A stretch of 64,000 nucleotides of DNA from Cladophialophora immunda (lineage: Eukaryota; Ascomycota; Eurotiomycetes; Chaetothyriales; Herpotrichiellaceae): positions 4,402,001-4,466,000 of the forward strand of contig NW_015622541.1 in assembly GCF_000835495.1 (NCBI RefSeq), in the 5' to 3' direction. Position numbers and translations under genes: made by a program. The notes under the pieces were generated by a model. It was not told the origin of the DNA. It ran no database searches and worked only from the letters and a program-made list of their open reading frames with translations. This document shows, in pieces, positions 1-12,105 of this stretch. The first letter of the stretch is position 1. The number at the start of each line of letters is the position of its first letter.

Positions 1-594
1 CATCATCTGCGCGAACTCGCACCCGATGGCGCCCCCGCCGACGATGGCCAGGTGGCGCGGCACCTCGCCCAGCTCCATGATGGACGTCGAGTCGAGCAGG
101 CCCTCGGTGCGGTCGGCGTTGCGCGCGTCGAGCGTCGCGGGCGAGCACCCGGCGTTGATGAAGATCTGGTCGCCCGTGAGGGTCAGCGGGTGGGCCTCGT
201 CGTGCGGCACGACGACCTCGAGCTGCTTGGGCGCCGTGAACGTGGCCCGGCCGAAGATGAGGTCGAGGTTGTCGGTGGCCCGGAGGCGCGCCTCGCTGCC
301 GCTGCGGAAGCTGTCGACCATGTCGCGCTTGCGCTTGCGCACCGTCTCCATGTTGAGCACCAGGCTGGACCGCTTGAACTGCACGCCGTAGCTCTGCGCC
401 CGGCACGCCAGGTGCGCGATGCGCGCGCTGGCCACCATCGTCTTGGTCGGCGTGCAGCCCTCGTTGATGCACGTCCCGCCCACGTGCGTCGCCTCGATCA
501 GCGCCGTGCGCCGCCCGGCTTTGGCCAACGCCTGCGCCAGCGGTGTCCCTCCTTGGCCGGATCCTACGATGATGGCCTCGTAATGGCTTGCCAT
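1..594 (-). CDS. Pyridine nucleotide-disulfide oxidoreductase, mercuric-reductase-like (partial; C-terminus beyond left edge)
   Basis: The first 198 residues of a class-I flavin disulfide reductase are visible and open to the window edge. A dinucleotide-binding loop IIVGSGQGG (residues 8-16) is followed by the redox-active disulfide GGTCINEGCTPTK (C42 and C47). A second nucleotide-binding loop, AIVGGGAIGCEFA, lies near residues 183-195. This layout fits the mercuric reductase / dihydrolipoamide dehydrogenase family, in which FAD passes electrons from NAD(P)H to the cysteine pair. The true substrate cannot be told, because the C-terminal dimerisation domain is missing. The ATG at 592-594 is the first one in frame. 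No intron is seen. The coding strand is very GC-rich: the 20 codons starting at GGTC all end in G or C. Confidence 0.85.
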   Translation of the reverse strand, partial: MASHYEAIIVGSGQGGTPLAQALAKAGRRTALIEATHVGGTCINEGCTPTKTMVASARIAHLACRAQSYGVQFKRSSLVLNMETVRKRKRDMVDSFRSGSEARLRATDNLDLIFGRATFTAPKQLEVVVPHDEAHPLTLTGDQIFINAGCSPATLDARNADRTEGLLDSTSIMELGEVPRHLAIVGGGAIGCEFAQMM

Positions 595-1328
595 CCTCGC
601 CGTCGCCGTCGCCGTCGTCGTGATGGATCGCCTGCTCTCGCGCCCGGGTTGCTGCTGTCCGCTGCGGCCCCCTTGCTGCAGAGCAAAAGCAGTTCGGGAG
701 TCGAAGAGGAGGAGGAGGGCCTTACGAGCTCGCCAGGCCGTTGTCACGAGCAATTTCATCCAAGTCTCCCCCAAAAGAACACACTCTATGATCTCGTCTA
801 GATCATGGACACGCACGTCGATTACTGCAAATAATCAACGAAAAGCCCATCCGTTCGTCCATCGAATCTATTATCTATCTGGGATCTTTTCGTCATCCAA
901 AGATGCAATATGCTTAGTCACCGACCTGCTTGTGTAATCGGCTGAGCGGCTGCCTCCATTTGGAAAGGCAATGCTTGGAGCTGTTGCACTGGAGGGAGAT
1001 GCAAGGCATACTATTAGGTGGGGGCAAGGGAAGTAAACCACGGCCCAAAGGATGGGTGGGAGAGTCAACTACCATTTTGTAGAGCAACACAGCAGCAGTG
1101 AATGCTTTGAATAGAGCTACAAACGAGGTTTCCAATTTGAGTGGCAGGGAGGATCAAAGCATCGATGCATAGATACCAAAAACTCCCGCTTGCCAAAACA
1201 TCCTATCCCGTCCCATCCCATCCATCCTGTCACTGATACACAGACTTTTCCCCTGGCGTCTTGGTTGCAATTTGCCCGTTACATGTCCTCCTCACCGAAA
1301 GCAACCATGCTGTCTGCCCGAATGCCCT
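595..1328. other. Intergenic region (734 bp): reductase promoter and Ppo 3' flank
   Basis: No supported gene. A short CGN-triplet-rich tract (about 598-622) lies just upstream of the reductase ATG. The rest should hold the reductase promoter and the 3' UTR of the oxygenase gene, since both are read from the minus strand. Confidence 0.5.
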
Positions 1329-4300
1329 TCAAGCCGTGTCCTCCTCCATGTAATCTCCGTTCAATCCATTTGCTGCGGCCATGTCACTGTTCATGATCTG
1401 CTCCTGGATCCCCGGGACGCCAGTCTCGCCTGCGAGTTCGTCGGGTTGGTCCTTCCAGAGGCCGTCGTGGTGGACTTTCATGGCTGTGGGTTATCTCCAA
1501 TTAGTAATGCTATTGAAAGCGACAAAAACCAACGCGGAAAGGGGGAGAAAGACTCACTGGTTGGGAAGGGATACCACGAACTCCAGTCCTCCAACATAAA
1601 CACCTCCACGGTACCAGGGTTGGCCTTGGGGTCGCTGCTAGTAGGGTTGGGCGCCGGCACCGTCTTCTTGAGCTGGCCTTGTGGGCCGGGCGCACGTCTG
1701 AGATTCTTCAATTTGGCAAACACCTTCAGTTGGGCTGCCATGGCCACCTCCACCATCGGACGCCCGAGACATGCGTGTGGACCGTATCCGTGGTGGATGT
1801 AAAGAGATCGGTCGCGGGTAGGATCGATGGTGTGAGGGTTGGGGAAGACACTCTCGTCCAAGCCGGCCGCGATGAAGTCGACGTAGATTTGGTCGCCGGC
1901 CTTGACTGGAACTTTCTGGCCGTTGTCAGGGATGACAGTGTCGATGTTGGCCTTGCGAAGCAGCCCGAACGCCGCCGGGGCCAGGCGGTTCGCTTCGAGC
2001 GCGTACCCCTTGAGTTTCTCGAAATCGGCGGGATTGTTGGACCAAGCACATCGTTGAATCTCCGGCCAGTGCTCCTTGTATTCGTCCGACAAGTAAACAT
2101 CCAACATCTGCGTGAAATGTTGAGCCTGGGTGGCAACGGCAGCCGCAGCGGTGGGGATGATGGTCGACACAACCTCCTCAACCGACTTGCCTCCTTCAAA
2201 GAGGCGTTTCAGGAGCAAGGTCCCATAGTCGCTGAGCAGCTCCCCAGTCGTCCCCATGGAGAAGAGGTCACGAACCCGGAGTATCCCACCCACTTTCACC
2301 GCCTCGCACACAATCTTGACAAGCTTCGAGAGTTGATCATTCGCCGTCTTGGCACCAGCACGCAGTTTGAAGGAGCTTGCGGTATCGAGATCCAGGAAGA
2401 CGTACGCGAACTCGATGGACAACGCGAGGTACAGCTGATCGACTTCGACACCGATCGGGTTCAAGTCTCCCGGCTTCTTGAGCGGCAGATGGAACAGCCG
2501 CGCGACGAAGATAGCGTGTGACGGATTGCCGACGTCGCGGCAAGCGTCAAGCTGGTACCATTCGCCTCGAAGTCGTTCCGAGCGGGCAACCACAAGCTGG
2601 GTGGTCAGGTCTTCGTAGAATTTCTGGACCTGTGCAAGTCCGTTGACCGGGCAGTAGAGGGCGTTCTGCACTTCCTTCCGCTGTGTAGCGTTGGCAACGC
2701 TATCCCCGCTCAGCATGTAATCTTGATGAGTGAGGTAGAAAGTATGCGGGCCCCATGGCACGCCAAAGGACGCCTGGTCTCCAAGAACGCCTGTGACGGC
2801 CTTCCATGATCGAATCGAAGTTGGCACGCCGACGTACGAAGGTCGGTCGAAGTTGTAGTCCTGGTCTTTCCCAAGCTTGGTCAAGATCTTGCGGTTCTCT
2901 TCAGGTACTGTCAGTGGAAACATGGCGTAGACTGAATTCCCACGGTAGTAGAATGGGAGAGCCCGCATCAGCAAGGTATAGAAGCAGCCTCCTTGCGCGA
3001 CTGTGGGGTCGGACTTGACTTGAGACCAGCCCCAGTTGGTCAAGTTCGCAGGCGTATAGTCGACGGTATAGAACCGATCTCCTCTAGTAAGCGCAACGGC
3101 ATCGGCGAGAATGGTTCGAGAGATGGTATATCCGGGACATAGACCGGAGCCAGGCTCCAATGGATCCTTTGCGTCTTCGGCAACGATGCCAGGATAGAGC
3201 TCGACGTAGTCTGGGTGCCCATAGAGGGCCTTGAGTGAACGAGCGACTTCCGTGTTCTTGGTTATATCAGAGAAGGTCGTGTGAGGCTCGAGCTTGAAGA
3301 ATTTCCGGAACTCGTTGAGCGTCGCCACGTTCCAGGCCCGCGCTTGCTGGATGCCCAGGACATCGATCAGCTTCATCACGAGGGGGACGTTCCGAGGCCC
3401 AAACGCGCAGGCGACGTCTTCGGTGGCTTCAGTCAGGATCTTGATGAGATCTTCATCCCGGAAGGTCCCTCGCTGGGTGCGTTTATATCTGCCCGAGTCA
3501 AGGTCCCATTTCGCAGGGTCAGGGCCGCGGTCATCCAGCCACTTCTTCAGTTTCGGCAACAGTTCCCACTCCGTGACCGTGGATACGTCTCGGCCGGGGA
3601 ATAGAGACTGATACAACTCATTGGTCCATTTCTCATCCTTGATGCTAATGGCAGAGTGCCATCTGTAGACCAGATTGAATTCCACACTGACTTGGTTGCC
3701 TACCCCTGAAGGGATGCCGGCGCTGTCAAAAACATCCGAGAAGTTCTTCCGGGGATCCAGCGTCCACGTCGAGTTCGTGCGATTGAGATTGAGAATCGTG
3801 CGGACGTAGTCGTTAAGGATCATATTGACGTAGAGGCCGCACGTCACCAGTCGGGCAGTCTGAAACAGGTCGTTGTCGAGTTTAGCGATGGCGGCTGTGT
3901 CCTGGTCGTTCTTCGGCAGTTTGAACCGACCTCCCTCATTGATTTCCTTGAGCTGCATGGCAACATAGTTGTGGAAGCGGTTGAAGCAGACGATAATGGC
4001 AGACACGCCTGGCGGAAAGCCGAGAATGCGTTTCTCGCAGAAGCTGTCCGGCTTCAGGAGACCATCCTTGAAAGTCCTGATTTGGTTCTGCTCTTCCTGG
4101 CTGCTCCCATAAAGAGGCGCCAGGTCTAGATACGAAGACGTCTTGACCGTAGAATAGTCAGTTTCATCTGTGTGGAAACAGTCGTGGATGATTATAGTCG
4201 CAAGGTAGAAAAGCATGCTAGAGATTTTGTTCGGGTGCTCTCTAGGCTCTTCACCCCGGGCAAAGATGGCGTCGAAGATGACTCCAGGATCGGGGAGCAC

Positions 4301-4926
4301 CCCCGGCTTGAGTGTCTGAGGAGTGACAGTCCTCGCATAGTAGGAGCCAGCCTTGCCAAGGTGCGGGTACATGATGTTGTTGTTGGACCCATCAGCTGTG
4401 CGATATTTGTAATCATCCCCCTGATATGACAAGGGAGGATGCTCCAAGTTCTCCCAGAGCAACTTGATGAACTGGTTGGTCAAGTCGTCTAGGGACTTTG
4501 ACCCGGGAGGCAGCGAAGCTGCCAACTGGAGAATCTTCTCCATCTGCGGGGAGATCGGATTAGACATGATAAAAGGCATGCATTCTCAAGGACGCTCACT
4601 TGATACTGGCGATCATCAACGAGGCCGCCATCGAACAGCGTCGTATCCACCAAGGAACCAAGAAGTCCGAGGTTCTCTCCTATACGAGGTGCTTGAGATG
4701 CAACATCGGCCAGCACTCTGGCCAGAAGGGGTCGAGACTGTACTGTCGCGCCATTGATGACTGTACTGGTTGATTCAGAGCTCGACCCAGCAATACTTTC
4801 AAAGAAACTCCTGATAGTGGTGCTGATTCTGTACCCTGTGTTGTCGTCACCGGAGCCCGATGGAAGATCCCGCGAGCCATCCATTGCGTCGAGAGAAGTT
4901 GAAGAGAGCTTCCGTTTGCGCGCCAT
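1329..4926 (-). CDS. ppo: Psi-producing oxygenase / linoleate diol synthase (heme dioxygenase-P450 fusion)
   Basis: Exons 4600-4926, 1558-4543 and 1329-1483 give about 1155 residues, normal for fungal Ppo enzymes. These oxidise C18 fatty acids to hydroperoxides (N-terminal heme peroxidase domain) and rearrange them to diols (C-terminal P450-like domain), making oxylipin signals that control sporulation. The distal-heme region has HDCFHTDE (near residue 233). The dioxygenase core has YLDLAPLYG and NRFHNYVA, and YRWH (Y392, H395) supplies the radical Tyr and proximal His. The P450 half has an EANR (ExxR-type) helix and the heme-thiolate motif GYGPHACLGRP (Cys near 1034), so both modules look competent. 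The 56-nt intron (4544-4599) and 74-nt intron (1484-1557) have GTGAGC and GTGAGT donors and preserve the frame. The last exon encodes a hydrophilic 50-residue tail ending EEDTA. Which Ppo class (A, B or C) is unclear. Confidence 0.93.
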
Positions 4927-7039
4927 CGTGACTGGAAGAGGCCTCAGCTATATAGGCGAGACCCCGTCAGGCGTCGAAGGAATACAGGCTCCAGAGACTG
5001 GAGTAATGTCCGGATACGGCAGAAGCGAGTGATGTGTCGCAGTGGAAAGAGAAGGCAGCAAAACCACTACACGAAAAGGCCCAGGAGTCTCGCAAAAGCT
5101 CCCTTTGGACGAATAAGACTGAGGGCTGAGCCCTCGAGCTGAGGCTCCTAGGCCCACACGACCAGCAGGGGTTCATGGGGGGCCGAGAGCTCGTGGCCTG
5201 CAATAGCAACGCCCTGATTGGCGACGGCATCCTCCAACGGTGATGGACACCTTCAGCCCACGGACCCCTAGCTGGTCGACCAGCCCTCGGCAGCACGCGC
5301 AATGGCGCCTTCTGGTATCTTTAGAGACATTCGAGTGGAGACCAGTCAGAAAGTAGCCAGGAGAGAACGGGTGCTGCGACAGTAAGCAAGGGATAAGCCT
5401 AAAGGCACAGTATATCAACCGTCAGGGATAAATCTCGATTATGTCGTGCATTACTCTCTCGCTGGGCTTGATGGAAGCATCGATCGCAAAATCTGGCCGA
5501 GAACCATCAGCTGCAGCCCATGGTAAAAGGTCAATGGCGAATGCTGGATGTCCTTTTACTCGTACGAGGTACTTTGCCCATGCGACCAGTCCCGCTGCCA
5601 ATTTGGTTAAACTTGCTGCAAGCCCAAGGGGCCATCCGGGGGGACTGATAGGAGCCGTTGTCTAACTAACCTTAAGCACACGCACGTCAACCGGGGGCGC
5701 TTGAAACACCAAAGATCCAGCGATCCCATTGTTCTTTTGTTCCAATGACGACCAGCAGATCCCAGGCATCTTGGTCGGCCTTAGCCTGAGAAGCATTGAT
5801 TGTAGGTATGACTCTGCGACCTCTAGAGATATCGAAATAGAATCTTCGTCCGTTCCGCGTGTAACCGGCTACCCCGGTTGATTTGGTGATAGAGCAACAC
5901 CAGGCTCCCGACTCGGGCGCCCACACGAACAATAGGCGTCGTAACTAGGTGGCTGCGTCACACCACAATGGAGGGTGTGGAGTACAATCTCAGCCAGCCT
6001 CTCCGTTGCTTACGGGACAAGAAATGTACTTGTAGGTCTGGAAGCTCACAACAGCATTGATCCAAGACAGAATAATCAAAAGGCGAGCCATTGAAACACC
6101 GTGTGACACTCTAGAACCCCTCTGGTCCGTGCCTGGCATGTGCTCTAGACTGCTGCAAGACAACAAAACAAGTAACCATAAAGCGCTAACAAGCGGAGCC
6201 AGCCTTGCCAAAGGAATGCAGGAGAAATCCTTTGAGGTGTTTCAGGGACGAGATTGGAAAGACAGAAGGACTCCTTCAACAACAAGTCTTTGTCTAGTCA
6301 CGTCCAACGAGAGTTTGTCGTCCTGCTGATGTGTGTGATCCTAGTACAACAGCATGAATAAACCACAAGATGTCCATGGTCAGGCGCTGCAGAAGGCGTC
6401 GAGTTGCTCATCAAGTTTGAAGGCAGCATTTACATCGGCTGCAAGGCTTCAGGTCGGAAAAAGGGACAATGAAAGGCAGCTGCGGGTGCAGACATGTGGC
6501 CGCACAGGCTGCCGCCATGAGAAACATAATAGAACGATGGTGTTCCACACCGGTTACAAGATCGATCGTGTGAGTGCTGCTATGGAGCAGAGGTTAGAAA
6601 AGGTGCTGCCGGCCAGTCGTGCAAGATTTGTTCCAGCAGGAAACTACCCACCAGGAATGCAGTGAGACAATAACGCGACACGATACCAATTGAGCCGACC
6701 GCAATATGGATGGTATAAAGGAATATTGTCTGTAGAGAAACAGTAACTTTGTACCGAGTACCGACTACAGAGTGAACAAGTAAAGGGCAACCAGCACTAT
6801 TTCACCATCGACACAAGAGGAGAACCGGCCAAAACGGGAAGGTGGCTTGTCAGACACTGTCATTTGATTCTCCGAGGCAGGCTCCTCAGCATCCAATAGA
6901 ATCATGCCAAGCCAAAAATCTTGGCATTAAATCGCACACGAGTTTTGGATGGACCTTTTCAACATCATCGACCGCGGACCGCGCTGCAGTTCATTCTCAC
7001 GAAATTTGAAGTAATCCCAGATATCACACAGCCGCCAGG
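4927..7039. other. Divergent intergenic region (2.1 kb)
   Basis: This stretch separates the Ppo start (minus) from the uL14 start (plus). It contains only short open frames without recognisable domains. A palindromic GTACCGAGTAC-type motif lies at about 6751-6761. No tRNA or transposon was recognised. It must contain both promoters. Confidence 0.5.
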
Positions 7040-7822
7040 ATGTCGAAGCGAGGGTACGTGGCAGAGAACCATCTTTAGGCTTCTCTTCTAATGTTGAGGA
7101 TCCCTAATTGCCTGGTTGACCTTGTGCTGCCGAGAAGAATTACACTGACATACTCAAACAGTCGCGGTGGTGCCTCTGGCAACAAGCTCAAGATGACTCT
7201 CGGTCTCCCTGTGTACGTGCCTCCCGATTTTCGAATTTCAAACCCAGGTTACTCTCCAGCCCGCCCTCTTGAGAGGCGACGCCGCCGCAGTCTACTTGGA
7301 TTCCAATGCTGCAGTTGACTCAAAATATCCATATACTTGGTCATCAACGGCAATTCCACGCTAAATGGGATGGGGATTGATGAGAGTATACTGATGGAAT
7401 ATAATAGGGGAGCCGTCATGTCATGCGCAGATAACTCGGGTGCCCGAAACCTCTACATCATCTCCGTGAAGGGAATCGGTGCTCGATTGAACAGATTACC
7501 CGCCGCGGGTGTGGGAGACATGGTTATGGCTACTGTGAAGAAGGGAAAGCCAGAGTTGAGGAAAAAAGGTACGTTGTACAGAGCCCACGATCATGGGGGA
7601 CAAATGGACTCACATTTTAATCCAGTCATGCCCGCCGTCGTAGTCCGACAATCGAAACCCTGGCGACGACCGGACGGTATCTACCTGTACTTCGAAGACA
7701 ACGCCGGTGTTATTGTGAATCCCAAGGGCGAAATGAAGGGCAGTGCTATTACAGGACCGGTGGGCAAGGAGGCCGCTGAATTGTGGCCCAGAATTGCAAG
7801 CAACAGTGGTGTTGTCATGTGA
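7040..7822 (+). CDS. rpl23: Large-subunit ribosomal protein uL14 (60S L23)
   Basis: Four exons (7040-7053, 7162-7212, 7408-7568, 7626-7822) encode 140 residues, the size of eukaryotic L23. The protein sits near the subunit interface, next to the sarcin-ricin loop region. Conserved blocks are SLGLPV-like [20 protein letters not shown] (from residue 28), [28 protein letters not shown], and the C-terminal [23 protein letters not shown]. All three introns (108, 195 and 57 nt) have GTACGT donors and split codons: phase 2, phase 2 and phase 1. The first exon is only 14 nt, which is typical of fungal ribosomal protein genes with a large intron close to the start. Confidence 0.97.
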
Positions 7823-10800
7823 GATGGAGAACTGTTGAGCATGGGAGAAACTTTTCGCGCCGACGGGAGGGTTTTAGGGAGCATTTTCCAGGTCACGATG
7901 GTGGGGGAGAAGGAAGCCCGTCTCCATGTCGGCGAAAATTGAGATGATACCACCAAAAACTTGGTCATGAGCGATGGACCATGAACGATGAATCCGCGAG
8001 AACCCAGACAATTCCAGGTTGGCGAGCCGAGAATCAGACAGCCTACCCTGCATAGAATTCTGTCACCCATGTGCTAGTCTGCGCATCAGTGGCACACAAA
8101 TGGCACGGCGATATCCAAGAAAACCGGCATCTTTCGCCCCCAGGGGCTGAGATAGCACTGGCCAAACATGCATTTGTGAACGCTCGCATGTGATTTCAAC
8201 ACATCCCATCCTGTTGACAAGAAGAACAGCATTTCCGTGCCAGTCTAAGCACCGATTCTAATTGGAGAGGGTATCGCTCATGAATGTCGCGTGGCAGGTG
8301 AACACAGTAGCCCTAATTCAAGGTACCAGGCCTCAGAGATTTCCTTCGCACGTGGCGAGCAAATCATCTTCTCCTAACTGCAATCGGGCCACCCTAGGGC
8401 TCGTATATGGCTCATCCAGACAGTGCTGGCTCTGGCTCTTTCCAGGTTCTGGCCGCCGCGCTGACCCTGCCCACAGGGATTCTCAGGCATTCTCAGGGAT
8501 GCACCTCGTGCCAAAAGCATGGTTCTCGAATCGCATTGAAGGCCGCCTGCTGCCTAGCTGCATCAATTTCTTTCTCTCAGTAAAAATGTGCATTGGAGCA
8601 CAGCAAGTATTGACGAATGCCGCAGAAGACCAGCTGGATCAGCCCGCGTCCTCCCAGAAAGGCAGGAGCAGTTGCGGCTCCGCCGCCTGATCACAAGGAC
8701 CAATTCGACTATTCGACTACCACGTCCCATGTTTTCATGTTTCCATGTTTTCAGCGTGGCTGGCACAGTATCAAGGTTTGGGACCTTCCCGGTGGCTTGC
8801 TAGGTGATAGGTATCTTTCGGGGTCCAGCTGTCATGCCATGGCTGCAGCACTGAGACAAATTGGATGGTTCGACACAGAGCCAAGGGAGTGGTTGGCACG
8901 CGGAGCCCGATCCCTTTCTGTTCAGCTGCATCTTGTCCGTCGGTTCGGCTTGACACTTTGAGAGGGTCCAGAAATCGTGAGGGGGAGGAGGGCTTGACTG
9001 GCACGCTCATGAGGGCTGTGAATGACCCCTCCCTTTTCACCCCCAGGAGTGTCATTTGGTGGCTTGCTCTGAACAGAGGCTAACTTAGACAGGTGTTTCC
9101 AAACCCACTGGCTGGGCCGGCTGCATTTTCGACTCCTCCCTCAGCCTGAAGCCGTCGATTTCGCACGCAACAACCGATGCCATTTCCAAACGGCCATTTC
9201 CGTCTCCTGATTCCTCCTGTGGCAGCGAGCCATCCTCCCCACATACCATCAAAGAGACATTCCAGGAAGCATCTACCTAAGCAGGGCAGAGTTTGGCTGT
9301 TATCTCGAATCGAGGCCGATCACGAAGGACGTTTGCGATCGGCGAGGATCTGGAGGGGCTAAGCGAGAAGCAAAAAGATGGTCAACCCTTGAGCGCTTTC
9401 GAAGACCACACTAACTGGGCGCTCAGTGGGACCAGACCCGTCCAGATTCCTCCTCACAAGCGAGTAACTCCAAGCAGCTCCAGGGTGTCCACACAGGCCA
9501 GTGTCCCTCGTGGAATCCAGGAAAGTTTGACAAAGTTAGCTGCTTTCTGGGGCTGGTGAGTCTTCAAAGTCATGGATCCTGTTGGGCGCCGACCCCGCGT
9601 CTGCAAAACTGGTTGCAGTCTATCCCAACTGCAGCAAAACCCTTGCGCCCGATATGGGCTGGCAGACTGCAGGTGCTGTAGGGTCGATGACATTCGACCT
9701 GGTCCATACGTTGTGGTTTTACAAACCGGGAATTCGAGTGCGCCAGGCATCTCGAGCCTCACACCATGCGATTTACCTTTCCCGCCTCCAAATGGTCAGC
9801 CCACAGTCGAACGAGTGCCACTCCTGAGACGACACGGCCATTGGAAGGGGGGCATAACGCAATCCCTCGCTGAAGCCTCCATGGGTGAAGGGATATCCCA
9901 GACTGGCGCCAGCACTTCTTCCAGTCTGCTGAGTCGTCATATACCCCGCCTTACAGATTGTAATAGTTCATTGACTTCCTCCGAGGGGCTGGTCTTCCCT
10001 TTGGCACTCCGTCCGGCTCCGAGTTTGGTGTGCGCTTTGGTAGCCAGTGGAGCTTCCGACCCCAGGAAGATCACCTTGCTTCATACAACGAAACCAAAGG
10101 GTGAAGGTGCGGTGCCAGCCTCAGCGATGCTACACTGTCCGAAATCTCAGTGCCAGCTTTATGTATCCCTCTGACCATCCCCAGTATGACATCAATATGG
10201 GCAGAAGAGACAGCCTCAAATCAACTTTGAGGCTCACCGCCCAACCCTGCACCATCTGGCCTAACAGAGACGAACGAGTGTAATCAGTGAGGGGGTCTGG
10301 CACACTACTGTCGAATGGGCTCAAATCGGATTCTGCAGGGACTACGAGCGAGCCCCAAGAGCTTTCAAACTCAAGCGTCCTGGCTCAACCCAATCAGAAA
10401 CTCCATCACTCTTGACGGACCACAAACATGGCTTCAGCGGTTGCCCCTTTTAGTCTCCCAAGTGGATGATTTCTTCTGTCGGACAAGAAGCCACGAGGTC
10501 TTCAGCTGGCCTTGGCATGCGTTTCGCATCAAAGTTCCCCGGCGGCTTCTTCTCATCTCTGTTTCGGGCTTCATGATTCTCACGGCCATGGACCTTGACC
10601 CAGACAGACCTACCCACGCTTGACAGGGCTGCAGATGGCCCATGCGCTCCGAAATCTATTCGTCTTTCCAAAACGTGTACCCACCCTTGCAGTATCATGC
10701 ATCATGCTGCATATCCAGTCATCATTTTCTAGCGTCAGGCTGATGCTCTTTGCGCTCATCTCATCAGGCCAGATTCGATCCATCAGACTGGTTCCCAAAC

Positions 10801-12105
10801 ACGAGAAAATTGCCCCCTTCTGGCACTTGGTGGGGGCCACCCATCCCCGGACCCAAAGAACTTTGAAAGTCAGCCTGGAGATCCCTTGCTTCGTCCCAGC
10901 ATTGCGACCGAGCAGACCATGCAACCTGCTCTTCCGGACTCCAGAGTTTTGGCTCACAGCCTCTGAGATTCCCGATGGTGTGGCACTATGTTATCCTGTC
11001 GAAGCTAAGTCTCGGCGGGCGACGTGCTCCGTCAGGCCGACGCCTCCCAAGGTGATTCGATCCTAACCTGATTCCCATGTTCTAGTTTCCCACAAGTCAT
11101 TTTTCAAGCAAGTGGGAGGGGTGAGAGAGAAAAAAAAAACCTTTCCCAAGGTGCTTCTAGTCTCACTAGGCCAAGCCCAGGAAGTGCCATCTGCACGGCG
11201 ACCCGCGGGTAGCCTCTGATTCCCTCCACCTGTGAGAAGTGGCAGCCACTGAACAGTTGGGATTTGTCTTTGGTCTCTGGCCTGCTGGCTCCCTGAGGCC
11301 AACAAGACCAATCGTTGATGGTATGGCCGCCTTCAGCTTCCACTTCCGCAGGAGTTCGCGTTGTCCCAACCAAACGGTTCCCCAAGCCCAATAGCCTAGG
11401 GACAGAGGTCCATGGGAAATGCCGCCAGGAATCGAGGCTGAGTCGCTGGTTTCCCATTGCCTGATCCTTTTTCTGAACTGCAGCTCCACGCGATGCAGTA
11501 GCTTTGGAGACCGAAATGCATGCATGTCGCGACCGTGAGTTCTATTCCGAGTCTCGAATTCGTACTTACTGGCAATGACACCTCGTGGCAACCCATATTT
11601 CTCCTTTCCTTCCCTCCATCACGCCTTGGGTCCAGCATAGCGTCTGTTATGTGACACCCCATATCCCCTGTCCCTGCTGACAATCGGGTCCGCGAATGAC
11701 GGACCTTGAACCGAACCTTTGTCATACGAGAGACTACTTCGTTTTGTTGCCTGCCCTGTTCTCTGATGCTATTTCCCCTGCTCCTCGGATTTGTCCAAGC
11801 CAACTACTGGGTGGGGTCGAATCTCTTTCAGCCTTGCCCATTAATACGAGAACATTTCCTGTAATCCGTCATTGTCTTGTTCGACCACACGTTTCATATA
11901 TCGTTCAGAGGATCGGAGAGGTTTATCACGAGGAGAACAGGTCCTGACTGTGCTAGGACATTCAGAACACTCTCTCGACCAAGTCGACGTTCTTTGCGTC
12001 CGTGATCAACTAGTACCAGGACTATTCGGCCAACAGAGAGACAGCTGGGTGGCTCCCAACGGCTCCAAACATCTACAGCACAATATCTTCAATCTGGCTC
12101 GAAGA
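7823..12105. other. Long gene-free stretch (4.3 kb) upstream of the Zn2Cys6 factor
   Basis: No open frame here shows a recognisable domain, codon bias or convincing splice structure. The longest plus-strand frame (9572-10174) reads as low-quality sequence. Small direct repeats occur (CATGTTTTC/CATGTTTCC, about 8729-8753; ATTCTCAGG, about 8479-8497), and an A tract lies at about 11130-11139. Base composition looks balanced, so it is not an AT-rich RIP-mutated relic. It may hold a long promoter, 5' UTR exons or a non-coding RNA for the downstream regulator. Confidence 0.5.

Noticed and set aside
1..5000. Secondary-metabolite cluster around the Ppo oxygenase
   Set aside because: No polyketide synthase, peptide synthetase, terpene cyclase or cluster-type transporter nearby. 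The neighbours are a reductase and a ribosomal protein.
5687..5932. Protein-like 81-codon minus-strand frame upstream of Ppo
   Set aside because: No ATG start, no domain and no supporting splice partners.
9572..10174. 200-codon plus-strand frame in the long gene-free region
   Set aside because: Composition reads as random (Cys/Ser/Pro/Arg-rich), with no domain and no neighbouring exons with matching phase.
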